From Seison nebaliae (taxonomy: Eukaryota > Rotifera > Pararotatoria > Seisonacea > Seisonidae): 56,787 nt of DNA. The translations under genes were made by a program, and so were the position numbers. The stretch covers positions 1 through 56,787 of the forward strand of contig JALJEE010002082.1 in assembly GCA_023231475.1 (NCBI GenBank). The letters are read 5' to 3'. This document shows, in pieces, positions 22,966-35,300 of the stretch. Under the pieces are notes generated by a model, which did no database searches, was not told the origin of the DNA, and worked only from the letters and a program-made list of their open reading frames with translations. The first letter of the stretch is position 1. The number at the start of each line of letters is the position of its first letter.

Positions 22966-23371
22966 TATTTTTTTTTCACAGATATTCCCTTATTCATTCT
23001 TATTATCAATCGTTTGATGAATTTGGTGAATGATTGTTAATAAAATTTATTCGAAGATTTCGATGGAATTTTCATGATCAACCTCAATTGAATTTGTTGA
23101 AGTGAAGAATGATGAACTGAATTTTTTAAAGAGATTTTTTCGTTTTCTATTTGTTTTTTGGAATGAAAAATTATTTATAACAACAACAACAACAACAAAA
23201 ACATGATTATTTTTGGATAGATTTCGTTTCTTTAATTTTGTTAATTTTGTAAATTTGTTGGAAAATTCCCTTTCGATCATTCTCTTTTTTTCTCTTGTTA
23301 TTCTTCTCGTTTATTTCTCTCATCCAAATGAAATATTTTAGATTATTATCTATAAAAATTAGAAGTGAAAT
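22966..23371. other. Intergenic between MFSD2-like and ADSL
   Basis: About 400 bp, AT-rich, with a (CAA)n run at about 23180-23198 and a pyrimidine-rich stretch just before the adenylosuccinate lyase ATG. No gene seen. Confidence 0.5.
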
Positions 23372-25122
23372 ATGTCGTCACACAACATTTATCAGACGCC
23401 ACTCACCTCACGATATTCGAGTGATGAAATGAAATTTAATTTTAGTGATCAAAATAAATTTTCAACTTGGCGACGATTATGGTTTGTGTTAGCCAAAGGA
23501 GAGAAAGAATTCGGTTTGAACATCACCAACGAACAATTGAAAGAGATGGAAGAGAATATTGATAATATCGATTTTGATTTCGCTGCTAAAAAAGAGAAGG
23601 AATTACGTCATGATGTTATGGCACATATTCATACGTTCGGAATGGCGGCACCAAAAGCCATGCCAATCATCCATTTAGGAGCGACAAGTTGTTTCGTCGG
23701 AGACAATACGGTTTATTTGAAATAATTTCACTTTAATTTACTTAAAAATATTTTTATAGGATCTAATTCTCATAAAGAAAGGTCTCGAAATAATTCTTCA
23801 AATAGTTTCAATAATTTTCTATCAATTTAAAATTTTTTCATTAATTTTAAATTTTCCATTAATTTTTTTTTAGTTACGACGTTGTGTTTTCCGTCTTTAT
23901 AATTTAGCGAAAAAATATAAAGATCTTCCCTGTTTGGGATATACTCATTTACAGTTATCAAATCCATTTCTCTTCATTCATTTTCAAATCAATAATTATT
24001 ATTGTTATTATATTAGAGCTGCTCAATTGATAACGGTAGGAAAACGGTTTACCATGTGGCTACAGGACTTAATAATCGACTATAATAATTTGAAAGAATT
24101 TCATAAAAGTATTCCATTTCGTGGAATTAAAGGCACCACTGGAACATTAGCGTCTTTTATGGAATTATTTAATAATGATTATGAGAAAGTGAAGAAATTG
24201 AATGAATTTATAATGAAACAATTTAATTTTGAAAAGTTCTTCCATCAATTGATTTAATTATTTCAATTTTTTCATATATTATTTATCAGATCATTTATCG
24301 TTACTGGACAAACATATACGAGAAAGATTGATGTTGAATTAATTTCTCGTTTATCATCATTAGGTAGTTCATTGCATCGAATCGCTACCGATATCAGATT
24401 ATGGATCAGTTTCAAAGAAGTTGATGAACCGTTTGAAACGAATCAAGTAGGATCTAGTGCCATGCCATATAAACGGAATCCGATTCGTTGTGAACGAATT
24501 TGTTCATTAGCTAAACATCTCATGATATTGGTAAATGATGCCACATTTACTTTAGGTACTCAATGGATGGAGAGAACTTTGGACGATTCGGCTAATCGAA
24601 GAATTTCCATTCCCGAATCATTTCTCACAGCGGACGCTTGTCTCATTACTCTGCAGAATGTTCTCGAACGATTCGTTGTTCATCCGAAAATGATCGAACG
24701 TCGAATTAATGACGAACTTCCATTTATGGCGAGTGAAGTCATCATAATGGAAATGGTGAAAAATGGAGCGGACCGACAAGAATGTCATGAGAATCTTCGA
24801 CAATTGTCTGGAATTGCTGGTGCTAAAGTCAAAGAAGTTAAACTATTTTTATAGTCTGTTTATAATTTATTCTGTTGTTTATTTATTATTTACGGACAAC
24901 TCTCACACTCGATAGGAAGGGAAAGATAATAATTTAATTCAATTAATTTCTCAAACGGAATATTTCTCTCCAATTCATCAACGTCTTCCAACTCTACTCA
25001 ATCCCAAAAAGTTCATAGGTGCCTGTGAATTGATTGTGGATGATTTCCTCGAAACGGAAGTTCAACCAATTATCTCGGAACATTCGTCCGACATCGCTAA
25101 TAAAGTATTTTTGAACATTTGA
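23372..25122 (+). CDS. ADSL: Adenylosuccinate lyase
   Basis: Six exons: 23372-23710, 23760-23804, 23874-23953, 24017-24235, 24290-24836 and 24916-25122. They join in phase to 478 residues (human ADSL has 484). The enzyme cleaves SAICAR and adenylosuccinate, releasing fumarate, in cytosolic purine synthesis and the purine nucleotide cycle. Visible family blocks are [40 protein letters not shown] (catalytic His), RGIKGTTGT, the signature [10 protein letters not shown] with the flexible-loop Ser, and [11 protein letters not shown]. All catalytic elements are present, so it should be active. The second exon is only 45 nt. All five introns start GTT; intron 3 (24 bases into exon-like sequence) is identified because removal restores the THLQAAQ block. 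The next gene starts 247 bp downstream. Confidence 0.96.
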
Positions 25123-25369
25123 AAATTTCTCTTTTTTCTATCATGGAAACAATAATGTTGTGATAGTTGAGATAAGAAATAAAATTAAAATTTTTCCATA
25201 AAAAAAATTTATTTTTTCCATCACACCCTCCCAACAATAACAAGAAGAATAATAATAATAATTTTCATAAATAAAACAAATGATGAATTTGAAATTGTTT
25301 CTATATTATTCGATTTAATTTCCAGATTTTTTCCATAAAATTCTTCGAGCGTGAGAGAATATCATCAAA
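25123..25369. other. Short spacer ADSL-PLCXD
   Basis: 247 bp, AT-rich, with AATAAA-like polyadenylation sequence. It must hold both the ADSL 3' end and the PLCXD 5' end. Confidence 0.45.
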
Positions 25370-26420
25370 ATGACCATTCAATATACCGACGAGAAGAAGA
25401 TCGATATGAGTAATTGGATGTCGTTGTTAAACGAGCAAACGATTAATTTACCGTTAACGGATTTGTGTATTCCAGGTTGAATTTTTAAAGAAATTCAAAT
25501 TTCCATAAAACGGTTTGATAGGAAGTCATAATTCGGCGACGAGTTATCTCAATCCGAAAGATGGAGTAGCGATCGATGAACCTGAATCCATAAGGAAAAT
25601 AGTTGGTTACTCGTCATGTATTGGAATGAGAATTCTCTCCAATTGGAGTCATTGTCAATCCAAATCGATAACTGATCAATTAGAATGTGGAGTTCGATAT
25701 TTCGATATTCGTCTCGGAGTTCTCCTCCGCGAAACAAGGAAAATAAATGAGGAGAAATTGGACGATGACGAAATTCAAATGTATTGTTGTCACGGCTTAT
25801 ATGGTGATGTGATTTATGAAGTCATTTCAACAATTATCGATTGGCTCAATTCTCATACGAGAGAGATAGCGATCATCGATATAAACCATCTCTATTTCAA
25901 TCAACCAGATGAATCGGATAAATTCGCTACAATACTCGATCATCGATATTCCGAATTTGCTTATCCGATTAATGAATTGATTCCATCCATATCAGAGATG
26001 ATAGAAAAAAAAAGACGAATTCTAATGATTTATCAATATCCAACGAGCATCCATAGAGAATACTTATGGAATAAAAAAACCATTATATCGCCTTGGAGGA
26101 ATTCTGCCGATCCGCAAACTATCTACAAATTTTTATTATCCAATTTTTGGAATCGATATAACGGGGAAAGTATCACTCCTAATCAATTATACGTCAATCA
26201 AGCCATTTGTACACCGACGACTGGAACGATCGTGAAAAATTTTTATTCAAATCTCCGAAAATGTCTCGTGTGTAAAATGAACGAAAAATTATTAAATTTG
26301 CTGAATAGTTTAATGGCGAATGATGAGAGGAAAAGAAAAGCATTAAATATTATCATTCTCGATTTCATAACAATTCAACTCGCACAAAAAATTGTTGAGG
26401 TAAATTTTCTAGTACGATGA
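25370..26420 (+). CDS. PI-PLC X domain-containing protein (PLCXD family)
   Basis: Two exons, 25370-25475 and 25522-26420, give 334 residues, the usual length of PLCXD proteins. The X half-barrel shows the first catalytic His in IPGSHNSAT (His38), ECGVRYFDIR (90-99), and the second catalytic His in YCCHGLYGD (His126). AIIDINHLYF and a final NIIILDFITIQ strand follow. Both active-site histidines are present, so phosphoinositide cleavage is plausible; there is no EF hand, Y box or C2 domain, as expected for the family. The intron is 46 nt and starts GTTGAA. A strong-looking GAG|GTAAAT site at 26399-26405 near the C-terminus is read through to the stop at 26420. The SEL1L3-like gene follows immediately. 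Confidence 0.9.
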
Positions 26421-26535
26421 AAAAAACCAGATGGCACCACCTGCTTCCATTCTTCTTCCTCTGTCAAAGAACAATAAATTACGTTTTCATTTAAACTTTT
26501 CATTAGTCTATTCCATTTCTTTTCATCATTTTTTC

Positions 26536-29500
26536 ATGTCGATGATGGAATTATTTATTTTATTTTTCATCATTCCATTCCTCCATTCCATTATTATTAT
26601 TGACAAATTAAACGATCCTCATCATCTTCATCATAATGACTCGTTTGACATAAAAGTTCAATTGACTGAAGAAACTGTTCGTCGATTAAAATGGTCGTCT
26701 TACGATTTAAAATTGTTGATAATAGTCACAGGAAAATCATTTCATGATAATTCAATAAAATTATTCCATTATCACTACATCGAATTATCTGCCACCGATT
26801 TAGTAGAAGAGAAAACAATCAAATATAATTTTCAATTAACGAATTCCATAAAATTTAAAATCGATTCATTGACCAAACGAGAATATTGTGAAAAGAATAA
26901 TTTGAATTTTAAAGAAGTTCTGATGGTTGTTACAATAATTCCAGAATTCCGTTGGAATGAAAGTAACAGAAAAGAATTTGACAAGTTCATTTTGAAAAGA
27001 ATTCCAAATTTTCAATTGATCCAACAATTCTTTCATAAATATACTTTAATTAATTCACATCGTCGTGAATTGACGAAAATTCGAATTGAAAATATTCATT
27101 TATTTACTGAGGACCGCAAAGACTGTTTCCAGATTATTCCATGGTTTTCCTATCAATTACCATCATTATCTCGATTTTGTCAATGTCATATTGAAAGATG
27201 TTTAATCTCATTCTCATAATTGTTATAATTATCTCCAATTATTGTAGTTATGGGAAGGAATAAGAACATTCACAAATTAGTTTCATTCCCGTTAATTCTA
27301 AATGGGAAATCTTATGGGAAAATTATTCGACTACAATCCATTTTGTCAAATGTCGATGAGAATGAAAGACGAAAATTAATTAGCTCGCCACGAATAACAA
27401 TTTCTCTCATTCTTTACATACGTCAAATTCACAATCCGAATATCAACAACATTTACAGTATCATCTACACATCGTTTAGCAACGATACTTATGATGGATT
27501 CGTTTTCAGTTTAACTAACGAAAGTTTCTTCATATAAATTTACCATTTTAATCTATCGATAAAAATGTGAAGAATTCTTGGCAATGTACATCTATAAAAA
27601 CGGAATACTTCAGAATTCTGCCAGAGGCATATTCAAAATACCCATAAGAAGATGGTGTCTAATTTCATTACATTTCACAATCAACTACGTTAATTTTATC
27701 ATTCCATTCATTTATCTTTTTCCTCTTCAGTGGAATATCGAAGTGAGTTGCAAAGACAAAAACGACAATCTCATCAAATACATCGGAGTTGCGAGATTCA
27801 AGTTCTATTGAAATTTTAAATTAAAAAAAAAATTTCATTGGAAATAGTTTCAAGAATTATTTGTTTCATTTAGATGATACAAAAATTAATATAAATATCG
27901 GAGGTAACCAATTATTGAAGAGTGTGACTGGAGTTTTATTGGAATCGAAAATTTATCGAAATCAAATTATTCCTCATCGAAATGTTTAGTATTAATAATA
28001 TGAAAAATTTATATTAATCATCTTCACCGTCATTTTTTGGAAACAGCTCGTAATATATTTAAGATTGGCTGATATTAAATCTTATTTGAATGAATTTCAT
28101 TCCGAACACAAATGTTTCCTCAAACGAATGAAAACCGAAATTGCACTGGATAATTTCAAGGAGAAACAACGAAATTTATCGATTTCTTCCTATGCTCCAA
28201 AACATTTTTTTCATACAACAAATGAGAAAAATATTTGTTTGATAACTGATCGAAGTATTGAAGATATTGTGGGGACATTGAAGAATGGTATTAGTGATCT
28301 CGTTCCGTTAACAAAAGAAATTTTATTAAAGAAACATTTGAATTTTTTAAAACTTTCAAATATAATAAAAATTTACGTAATGGACAATTGGAAAGCGGTT
28401 ACGGTTTAATATTACTTTATTCAATCATTCTGTTTTTTAGTTTATCAATACGAATATAGACGAGAGTATTCGATTATTAGAAACATCTGCTTGTTTCGAC
28501 GATGCGAAATCGTCGAATATTTTAATCGTTTTATTCTATTATGAAATTGGAAGAGGAAAAAATGTGGAAGAATTTCGAAGAAAAGTTTTTCTTTTTAATT
28601 ATCATTAATTATGTCATTCTATTTGAGATTAGAGTTTATCTTACATCATTGAAGGAATTTATAGGAACGATAAATTATCACTACAAATAATGGCAATGTG
28701 GTTAATTAACGGAAATAATTTATTGGGTATACCAATCGATCATGAACAAGCATTTGGTTCTTTTTCAAATTATCATATTTTTTTCAAATTTCCGTTAGTT
28801 TATTTAGAACAAATTATGGAGTTGCATCTGATTGATATGATCAAACCAAAATCAGATGAAGTTCATTTATTCGAAATGAAATTTTCATATCTTTTTAAAA
28901 GTCTTCTTTAGATTCATTCCGATTTACTAATAGTCAAAAATTGGAGTCCTACAATAAACTTGACCAACATTCAGATACATTTCAATTCGTTTTAAATCAG
29001 GCAAGAAATGGTGTGAAAAATGCCAAAGTTCGTATTATTGAAAATTTTGGAAAAGATCATTCAATTGATAGTTACATGCTGCAAATTTATTATTCCAAGG
29101 AACTAATGGTATTCGAAGGAATTTACAAATGGCCATGAATTTTTATCGAGACGCTATTGATGATAATCAACCTCAAATGATGACAGACTTTGGAATAAGA
29201 GTACTTAATGTTAATTAATATTTTTAGTGTTAAATTCAAAAAATGTTATCAGGGTGTTGGACAGAAAGGTAATTCAACGGAAGCTAAAGAAGTATTGAAG
29301 AAATCGATTGAATTGGTATTCTATTTCCAAATTTATTAAAGTTAATTAGTAGTCAGGGCGATCATCGTGCTTACAGTCCAATGGGTTACATCGCCTTAAA
29401 TATCGAGAGAGACATATCAAAGGCGATTTTCTATTGGGAAAAAGGTTTCAATAAAACGAAAGATCCATCTTGCGCTTACAACTTAGCACAGATGTGGTTG

Positions 29501-30537
29501 GCAGGTAAATATCCGAATAAAACTCAAAATATTGTTAGAACTTAATTTCGAAAAATTAACCCAAAACCCACAACATATCAGAGTTTGGCTTGGGAGTATA
29601 TTTCGCACAGTGCTATGAAAGGCTTCATTTATGCTCAACGACAAGTATCCGTGTGGAATATGAAAGGACATTACGTCCAGCGAAATGTTTATTTGTCAAT
29701 TCAGTTTGAATTATTCTTCCAAAAATTTGTTTAGTTAAAATTGAAATTATATTAAAAAGATGGGCATTGTCAATAGCGAAGGCGTCGAATATCTACGGCA
29801 TTCTAACAGAAGAAGCATTTCGAAAATATTTCAAAAATGATCTGTTTCTATTTTCATCTTTCTTTTCATTTGAATTCAATTACTTGGAATAGATATTATT
29901 CCGCAATAATTTTTGCCCAAAGTTCTCTAATATATTCGTATGATGGAAAATTCAATTTAGCACATCTTTGTTACGAACATCCGGTATTTTCATTTCGTTC
30001 TTCTAGTTCGCTTATATTTTAATATTATTCTTTTTCCTTTCTTTTTATGGTATAGAAAATAGAAAAATTTTTCGGAAGTAAATGTTCGATGACATTGTTC
30101 CGGATGTTAGATAGTGAGGTTTCCGTTTTCCAAAATGATATATTCGGTTGGTCTTATTCTCATTTTATAGTCTAATTTATTGTATGTTCTCTGTACTCTT
30201 CAAAGTTTATGAAAGTTTAATTGATTTTTATTATAAAAATCGTGGAACGTCCAGTGAATCAATAAAACTATTATTTCTAATTTCAAATAAATTATTACAA
30301 CGAAATCATCCAAAAGTTATTTCATCAAATTTATGTCGAAATCAAATTGATAAATCTTATTAGCCTTATTATGTTCTGGGAAGAACGTTTGAGACAACTC
30401 AAGTAAATATATCTCATAATTTAAAATTGGTAGATCGGTTGAATCGAATGAATGGAACGTCGAGGGAGATTGCAATTCAATTATTTTCAAAGTTTCATTT
30501 TATTTTTTCTTTTATTATTCTTATTATTTGTTTGTAG
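26536..30537 (+). CDS. SEL1L3-like membrane protein with Sel1 repeats
   Basis: Eighteen exons join in phase to about 1040 residues (human SEL1L3 has 1132): 26536-27199, 27248-27523, 27573-27688, 27731-27801, 27848-27983, 28047-28403, 28441-28584, 28633-28860, 28947-29027, 29072-29209, 29253-29315, 29357-29533, 29582-29703, 29760-29843, 29893-29983, 30056-30146, 30206-30315, 30364-30537. I chose the ATG at 26536 because it puts a signal peptide (MSMMELFILFFIIPFLHS) at the N-terminus; an in-frame ATG at 26431 adds 35 residues. A lectin-like region contains FHLDDTKININIGG. Sel1/TPR-type helical repeats follow (for example LHAANLLFQGTNG and AYNLAQMWLAG), then FNLAHLCYEHP and a C-terminal membrane helix ending IILIICL. 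The family's function is poorly known; a secretory-pathway role is likely. A 42 nt intron inside 28633-28860 is possible. Confidence 0.85.
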
Positions 30538-30825
30538 ATGTCAAGAAACTGAAACATTTCTAATGAAGATCATTTGTACATTCCATGAATATACTCTAAT
30601 CCTGGAAGAGTTTCATATACATGTTAGATTTTTTGTTTTCCATCAATTTCTATTTTAGAATGACGATAGATAACGGAAATAGTTTTGGGAATCATTTTAA
30701 TATTTTTAATTTGTCTCCGTTAAAAATAAATAAAATAAATGGAAAATAATGTGGTTATTCTCATTTGTTAAAATTGATGAAACATCCTTCCATTCGATAA
30801 AATAAATTAGACTGGTTTCTTGAAA
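30538..30825. other. Convergent 3' spacer SEL1L3-ZEB
   Basis: 288 bp between two convergent stop codons. It contains several AATAAA-like motifs on the plus strand near 30728-30748 that could end the SEL1L3-like transcript. Confidence 0.5.
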
Positions 30826-32367
30826 TTAATTGATGTAATTTGAATATTGAAAAAGGTTCGGCCCGTTGCTCATCAACTCATTTTTGACGGTGTTCAATTG
30901 ATTAGTTAAATTATCGGGAGGACTGACAACATTCTCCGATGAATCCTTCATTGGCTTACAGTACTTATAGCGATGATTCATATGTTGAGAATAAGAACCT
31001 GTATCAGGAAAATAGAACTTAAACTTAACATTTAATTAATTTTCATCGCTAACCGGAATGACTAAATCGTTTCATACATTTGTTGCATTGAAATGGTTTC
31101 TCTCCCGTATGCAATCGAGTGTGCTCCGCTAAATGGTGTTTGTGTTTGAAAGCTTTGTTGCAGATATTGCAACCGAATGGACGAATACCTAAAAATCAAT
31201 TTTAAAAAAATTTCATTAATTTAACATTAAAATAATAATAATTTTCTAACCGGAATGTTCATATTTATGTCGAGCTAAAGAACTTTGTTTACTGAACGTC
31301 TTGTCACATTGATTACATGAGAATGTCGTTTCTTTACCATTCTCCGAATTATTATTATTATTATTATTATTATTATTGTTATTATTAATGTTATTATTGT
31401 TATTGTTGTTATTAACATTTCCATTATTATGCACCGTCGAGAACTTTTTTTCAACTTTCTCTTTTTTCATTGTTGGATTTCGTCGTTTGTATCGACGTTT
31501 GACATGTCCATTCGAATTCTGAACAGGAATACAATTCATAACATTATTGCCGATATTCAGGAGTGCTTGTATGTTCGTAAGTGATAAATTTGATGACGTC
31601 ATCAATGACGGATTAGTACCGTTCAGAAGATTATTCGGACGCTTATTGATCAATTGTTCATTGGTAGATGAACTATCAACATTAATATTTGTCAACGGAT
31701 TATGTCCGTTCGGTTGAGGTGGTAACAATGTAGATGGCAGATTGAAATTAGTCGGACAATTATTTTTTGATAATTGTTCCAGTGAATTAGAGATGGAATC
31801 ATTCATTTTCTTTCTCAATTGGTTACGACATTGAAATTGGAGGAATGCAATTAAGAAATTAGCAGCTACATTTGGATTATTCTTTAATGAATTTCCTTCG
31901 TTCACTAATTCGAGAGGTTTCTCTTCTTTCACTTCTGTCTCCAAATTACTTTTCTCCATTTCTTCCATTTTTATTCGTTTGGGTAATTCTCCCGGTTCCA
32001 GTAGGTCCGTCTCATTCACTTTCTTCTCTACTAAAGTATTATTAATCTGATCTTCCTTTTTTGCGAGTAATTGCAAAATGTTGAAAACATTATTGATCTG
32101 TTCATGTGAATCAGTTATCTCACTTTCACCCTTATTCGATGACGATGCAGAAGAATCAGTTTCAGTCTATATATATTCAGTATGAAATATATTTAAATAA
32201 TTTAAATAATTGTGACTAACTGAATCGGAATTGGTATTATAAGAATGCCAATCATCATGTGAGGAATAATTCGATTCGATCATGGAAAGAATTGAACAGA
32301 AGTTCGTTTTCTTTGAAGATGGAACAACATCAGGTTTAGTTGTAACATTCCCATTAGACATTAGCAT
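30826..32367 (-). CDS. ZEB/zfh1-type zinc-finger factor, short form
   Basis: Four exons in minus order (32367-32221, 32166-31251, 31188-31054, 30998-30826) give 456 residues. The C-terminal three C2H2 fingers are almost diagnostic for the ZEB/zfh1 family: [20 protein letters not shown], then [20 protein letters not shown], then [20 protein letters not shown]. The rest is hydrophilic, with an Asn-rich run just before the first finger. Family members normally also have an N-terminal finger cluster and a homeodomain; neither is encoded in this model. The predicted protein could still bind E-box/CACCT sites through one cluster and act as a repressor. Drosophila zfh1 is known to make a shorter isoform lacking the N-terminal fingers, so extra 5' exons or isoforms are possible. 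Introns are 54, 62 and 55 nt, all starting GTTAG. Confidence 0.88.
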
Positions 32368-35300
32368 AATCGAAGAAGATGAATTCGGTTCGAAGTAAAT
32401 CGTGAATTCAATTCAATAAATAGAAAATCTATTCGAGGAAAAGTTGAAGGAGATATAGAAATGGGGAGATTCGAAATGATATGGTGATGGAAATGTGATG
32501 GAAATCAGACAATTTAGGAATTTCGGCGAATGAGTATAAAAAATTTTGGAAAAATTATGAAGACGGGAGGAACTATTGTTTTTTCGATCATTCGAACAAC
32601 TTGCATACCCAGAGGCGATTGGAAGAGTACTTGTCGGCACTTATCTATCTATTTCTATCCTCCGAACTAATCTTCATCGGAATATTATTCAGTGATAATC
32701 GAATACCAGAAGCGATTAGAGTCGTCCGCTTAAAACGAATGATAAGGTGGACAGAAAAGTGATGGAGAAAGTTGTGTTGAATGAAAGATTCGATTATCGG
32801 ATGAATGTATTCATTCAGTTGTCTTTATGACAGCATGAAATGGAAGAGATTCATGTCGAATGAATGGAGAGAAGAGATCACTTAAAAGATGATGATATTG
32901 GAATGAGAAGAAAAAGATTATCATCATTTATATGACAGTCTAATTATATGGAATAGAAGAAATGAATTAGAGAGAGTTGGAAGAACGAAGGTGCCTCCAA
33001 GCGATCAAATTTCGATATTCGTACGAGTTTTCCTTCTTTCTTCTCAATTCAATTCTCGTAGCAGTGAACTACCGCCAATTGTATCTTTGTCACCATATTA
33101 AACGTGACAGTGCGCATCGTTGAGCAGAAAGTTAATTATCAGATAACATTTAATCGAACATCAATCCAACACCAACAACATCCTCACTTTCAATCACTTC
33201 ACAAATGGGGATAAGAAATCAAAATGAAGAAGAGAAGACCAGAAAGAAGATAGCGACACATCATCGTTAATATGCACGAAACGAAAATTGCACATTCAAA
33301 CTAAACTACAAGTTATCTTTCTATCAATCTATTAATATCCTCACATACGAGCACTCATATTCAGCGACTCGATCACTGATTCAGTCATATATATGTGGAC
33401 ATATATGTCTCTCACTTCTGTCCCTTAATCATTTCACGTTCGCTAATCAACTAATCACCAACATACCAAACTCACAACTAATAAAAGGAAAGAAAGTATT
33501 TTTTTAATGATTTGCATAATCGATCCCACTCATTTGAATGATAAGTCAAATAACCATATCTGTCGTTTGGCGGGGAGATGTTAATCGAATTGCAACTGCT
33601 GTTGCCGTCGTCAATTGCGTTCAAAGTCGACAACAAACATTTCCTCCTTTCCCAATCCCCGATACTAACATTCACTGAGAAAAGTTCACATTACACGAGA
33701 GGAGGAATGATGGATGTTGAAAGAAAACAGCGAGAAAGAAAATAAAGAAGTAGGTGCCACTTCGAAAGTTGTTGGACGAATTGTTCATTACTGATTCCTT
33801 TATAGTTTCATTTCCTTTCACTAATTTCGTGCAAATTCTATTAGTTCGTCCCGAATGTTTTTCCTTCCACTCGTCAAGTGACAACAATTAACCAAAACGT
33901 ACGTAATCAACTCGAACTGAGGTGCCTGCGCCGGAGAGTTGAGAAAGAAAAGTCATTTGGAGAACAATAATAATTGGGAAATCCTCTTCTTTCTTTCCAC
34001 TCAATTCACCAAATCTTTCCTTTTCTTTGTTTGTCATATGAGCTTGCACCAATCACTTAACATAATCATAATTATGATGACCTTCTCACTTATCATTTAA
34101 TCACTTTTCAACAGTCATATTTCCTTCTTTTTCTCCCCCCAATAAACTGCTCGTTACCGACAGAGCATCTTCTCATAGAGATGGAGAAAATATTGGAATT
34201 ATTCGGAAAACTATTATTTGGAAAGAGTATCTATCACCTATTCGGTGAGAACGACGAATTAAACTCACGGAAATCGTAATAAGTTCGTAACAATAGACAT
34301 CGTAATAAAATGGAATGGAGAATGATGAATAGAAGAAAATGAAAAAGAAGACTATAATTTGGTATAGATTTGTGAGGAAGAATCGCATGATATTAAACAT
34401 GCATCCCATTCGATCCTATTCAAAATGGATGATGACCCTATGTGCACCTATACACTATTGTACACCGTATAATGGAATGTCACCAATATTGTCTTTAGAA
34501 AACTCCTATCCTACCCACCATACCCCTTCTCTCATTCTCACACTGCACATCATCGGTAGTTGTGAGGAGAAGAATATAGAAATTTTATTTTTTTATCCCC
34601 CTCCTCAAAACTTATATAAAACACATTAATATCATTCGTCTTCCACCATTCCCACCCAACACTTCATCAATACCGTCTCGTTCGTTTGGTGTGGTATATG
34701 AAGATGAGTCTTATTATATTAATGTAAACGAATTCTTCCCATTATTATGGGTTACACGCACAGTCTGTGATTGATGTATCGTTTCTTTCTCCTTTATTTG
34801 ACTCTGCTCGCTCTCCTTTATTCCCGCACTGCATAAGATAACATTACGCACATATACGACATTCGACGGAAACTACTACCTGCATTCTACTCTGCAATCT
34901 GAATTACCTTTTGTCTCAATTCGGAGAACATTGACTTTATCTGATTATCTTCAGTTGCAATCTCTTACTATCAACACATTCTCAATTATCGAGAGGATTC
35001 CTCCATTCTCCATTCGAACTCTTCTCACATATGACGAGCGAACGAATGAAGATAATGTCGATGTGATAGAAGAAAAAGAGTTTCATTAACGAACCAATCG
35101 TTGACATTATCTTAATTTCACTCAGGTACAATTTCGCGCTCAATCAATCTTCAGGTAAAGGAATTATAAGGAGAAATCGGCCAATCAGAAAAAAGGTAAA
35201 CGAGAAATGACTTTCTTTTTTTCTCTCTTATTTTGTGCAAATAAAATGCACAGACTTATTTTCCCCATCATCTCTCTCATATAAATGAGTTTGCATTTGT

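Noticed and set aside
30403-30433. Possible 31 nt intron (GTAAAT...GTAG) near the SEL1L3 end
   Set aside because: The frame is open across it and leads directly into the C-terminal membrane helix; removing it breaks the phase.
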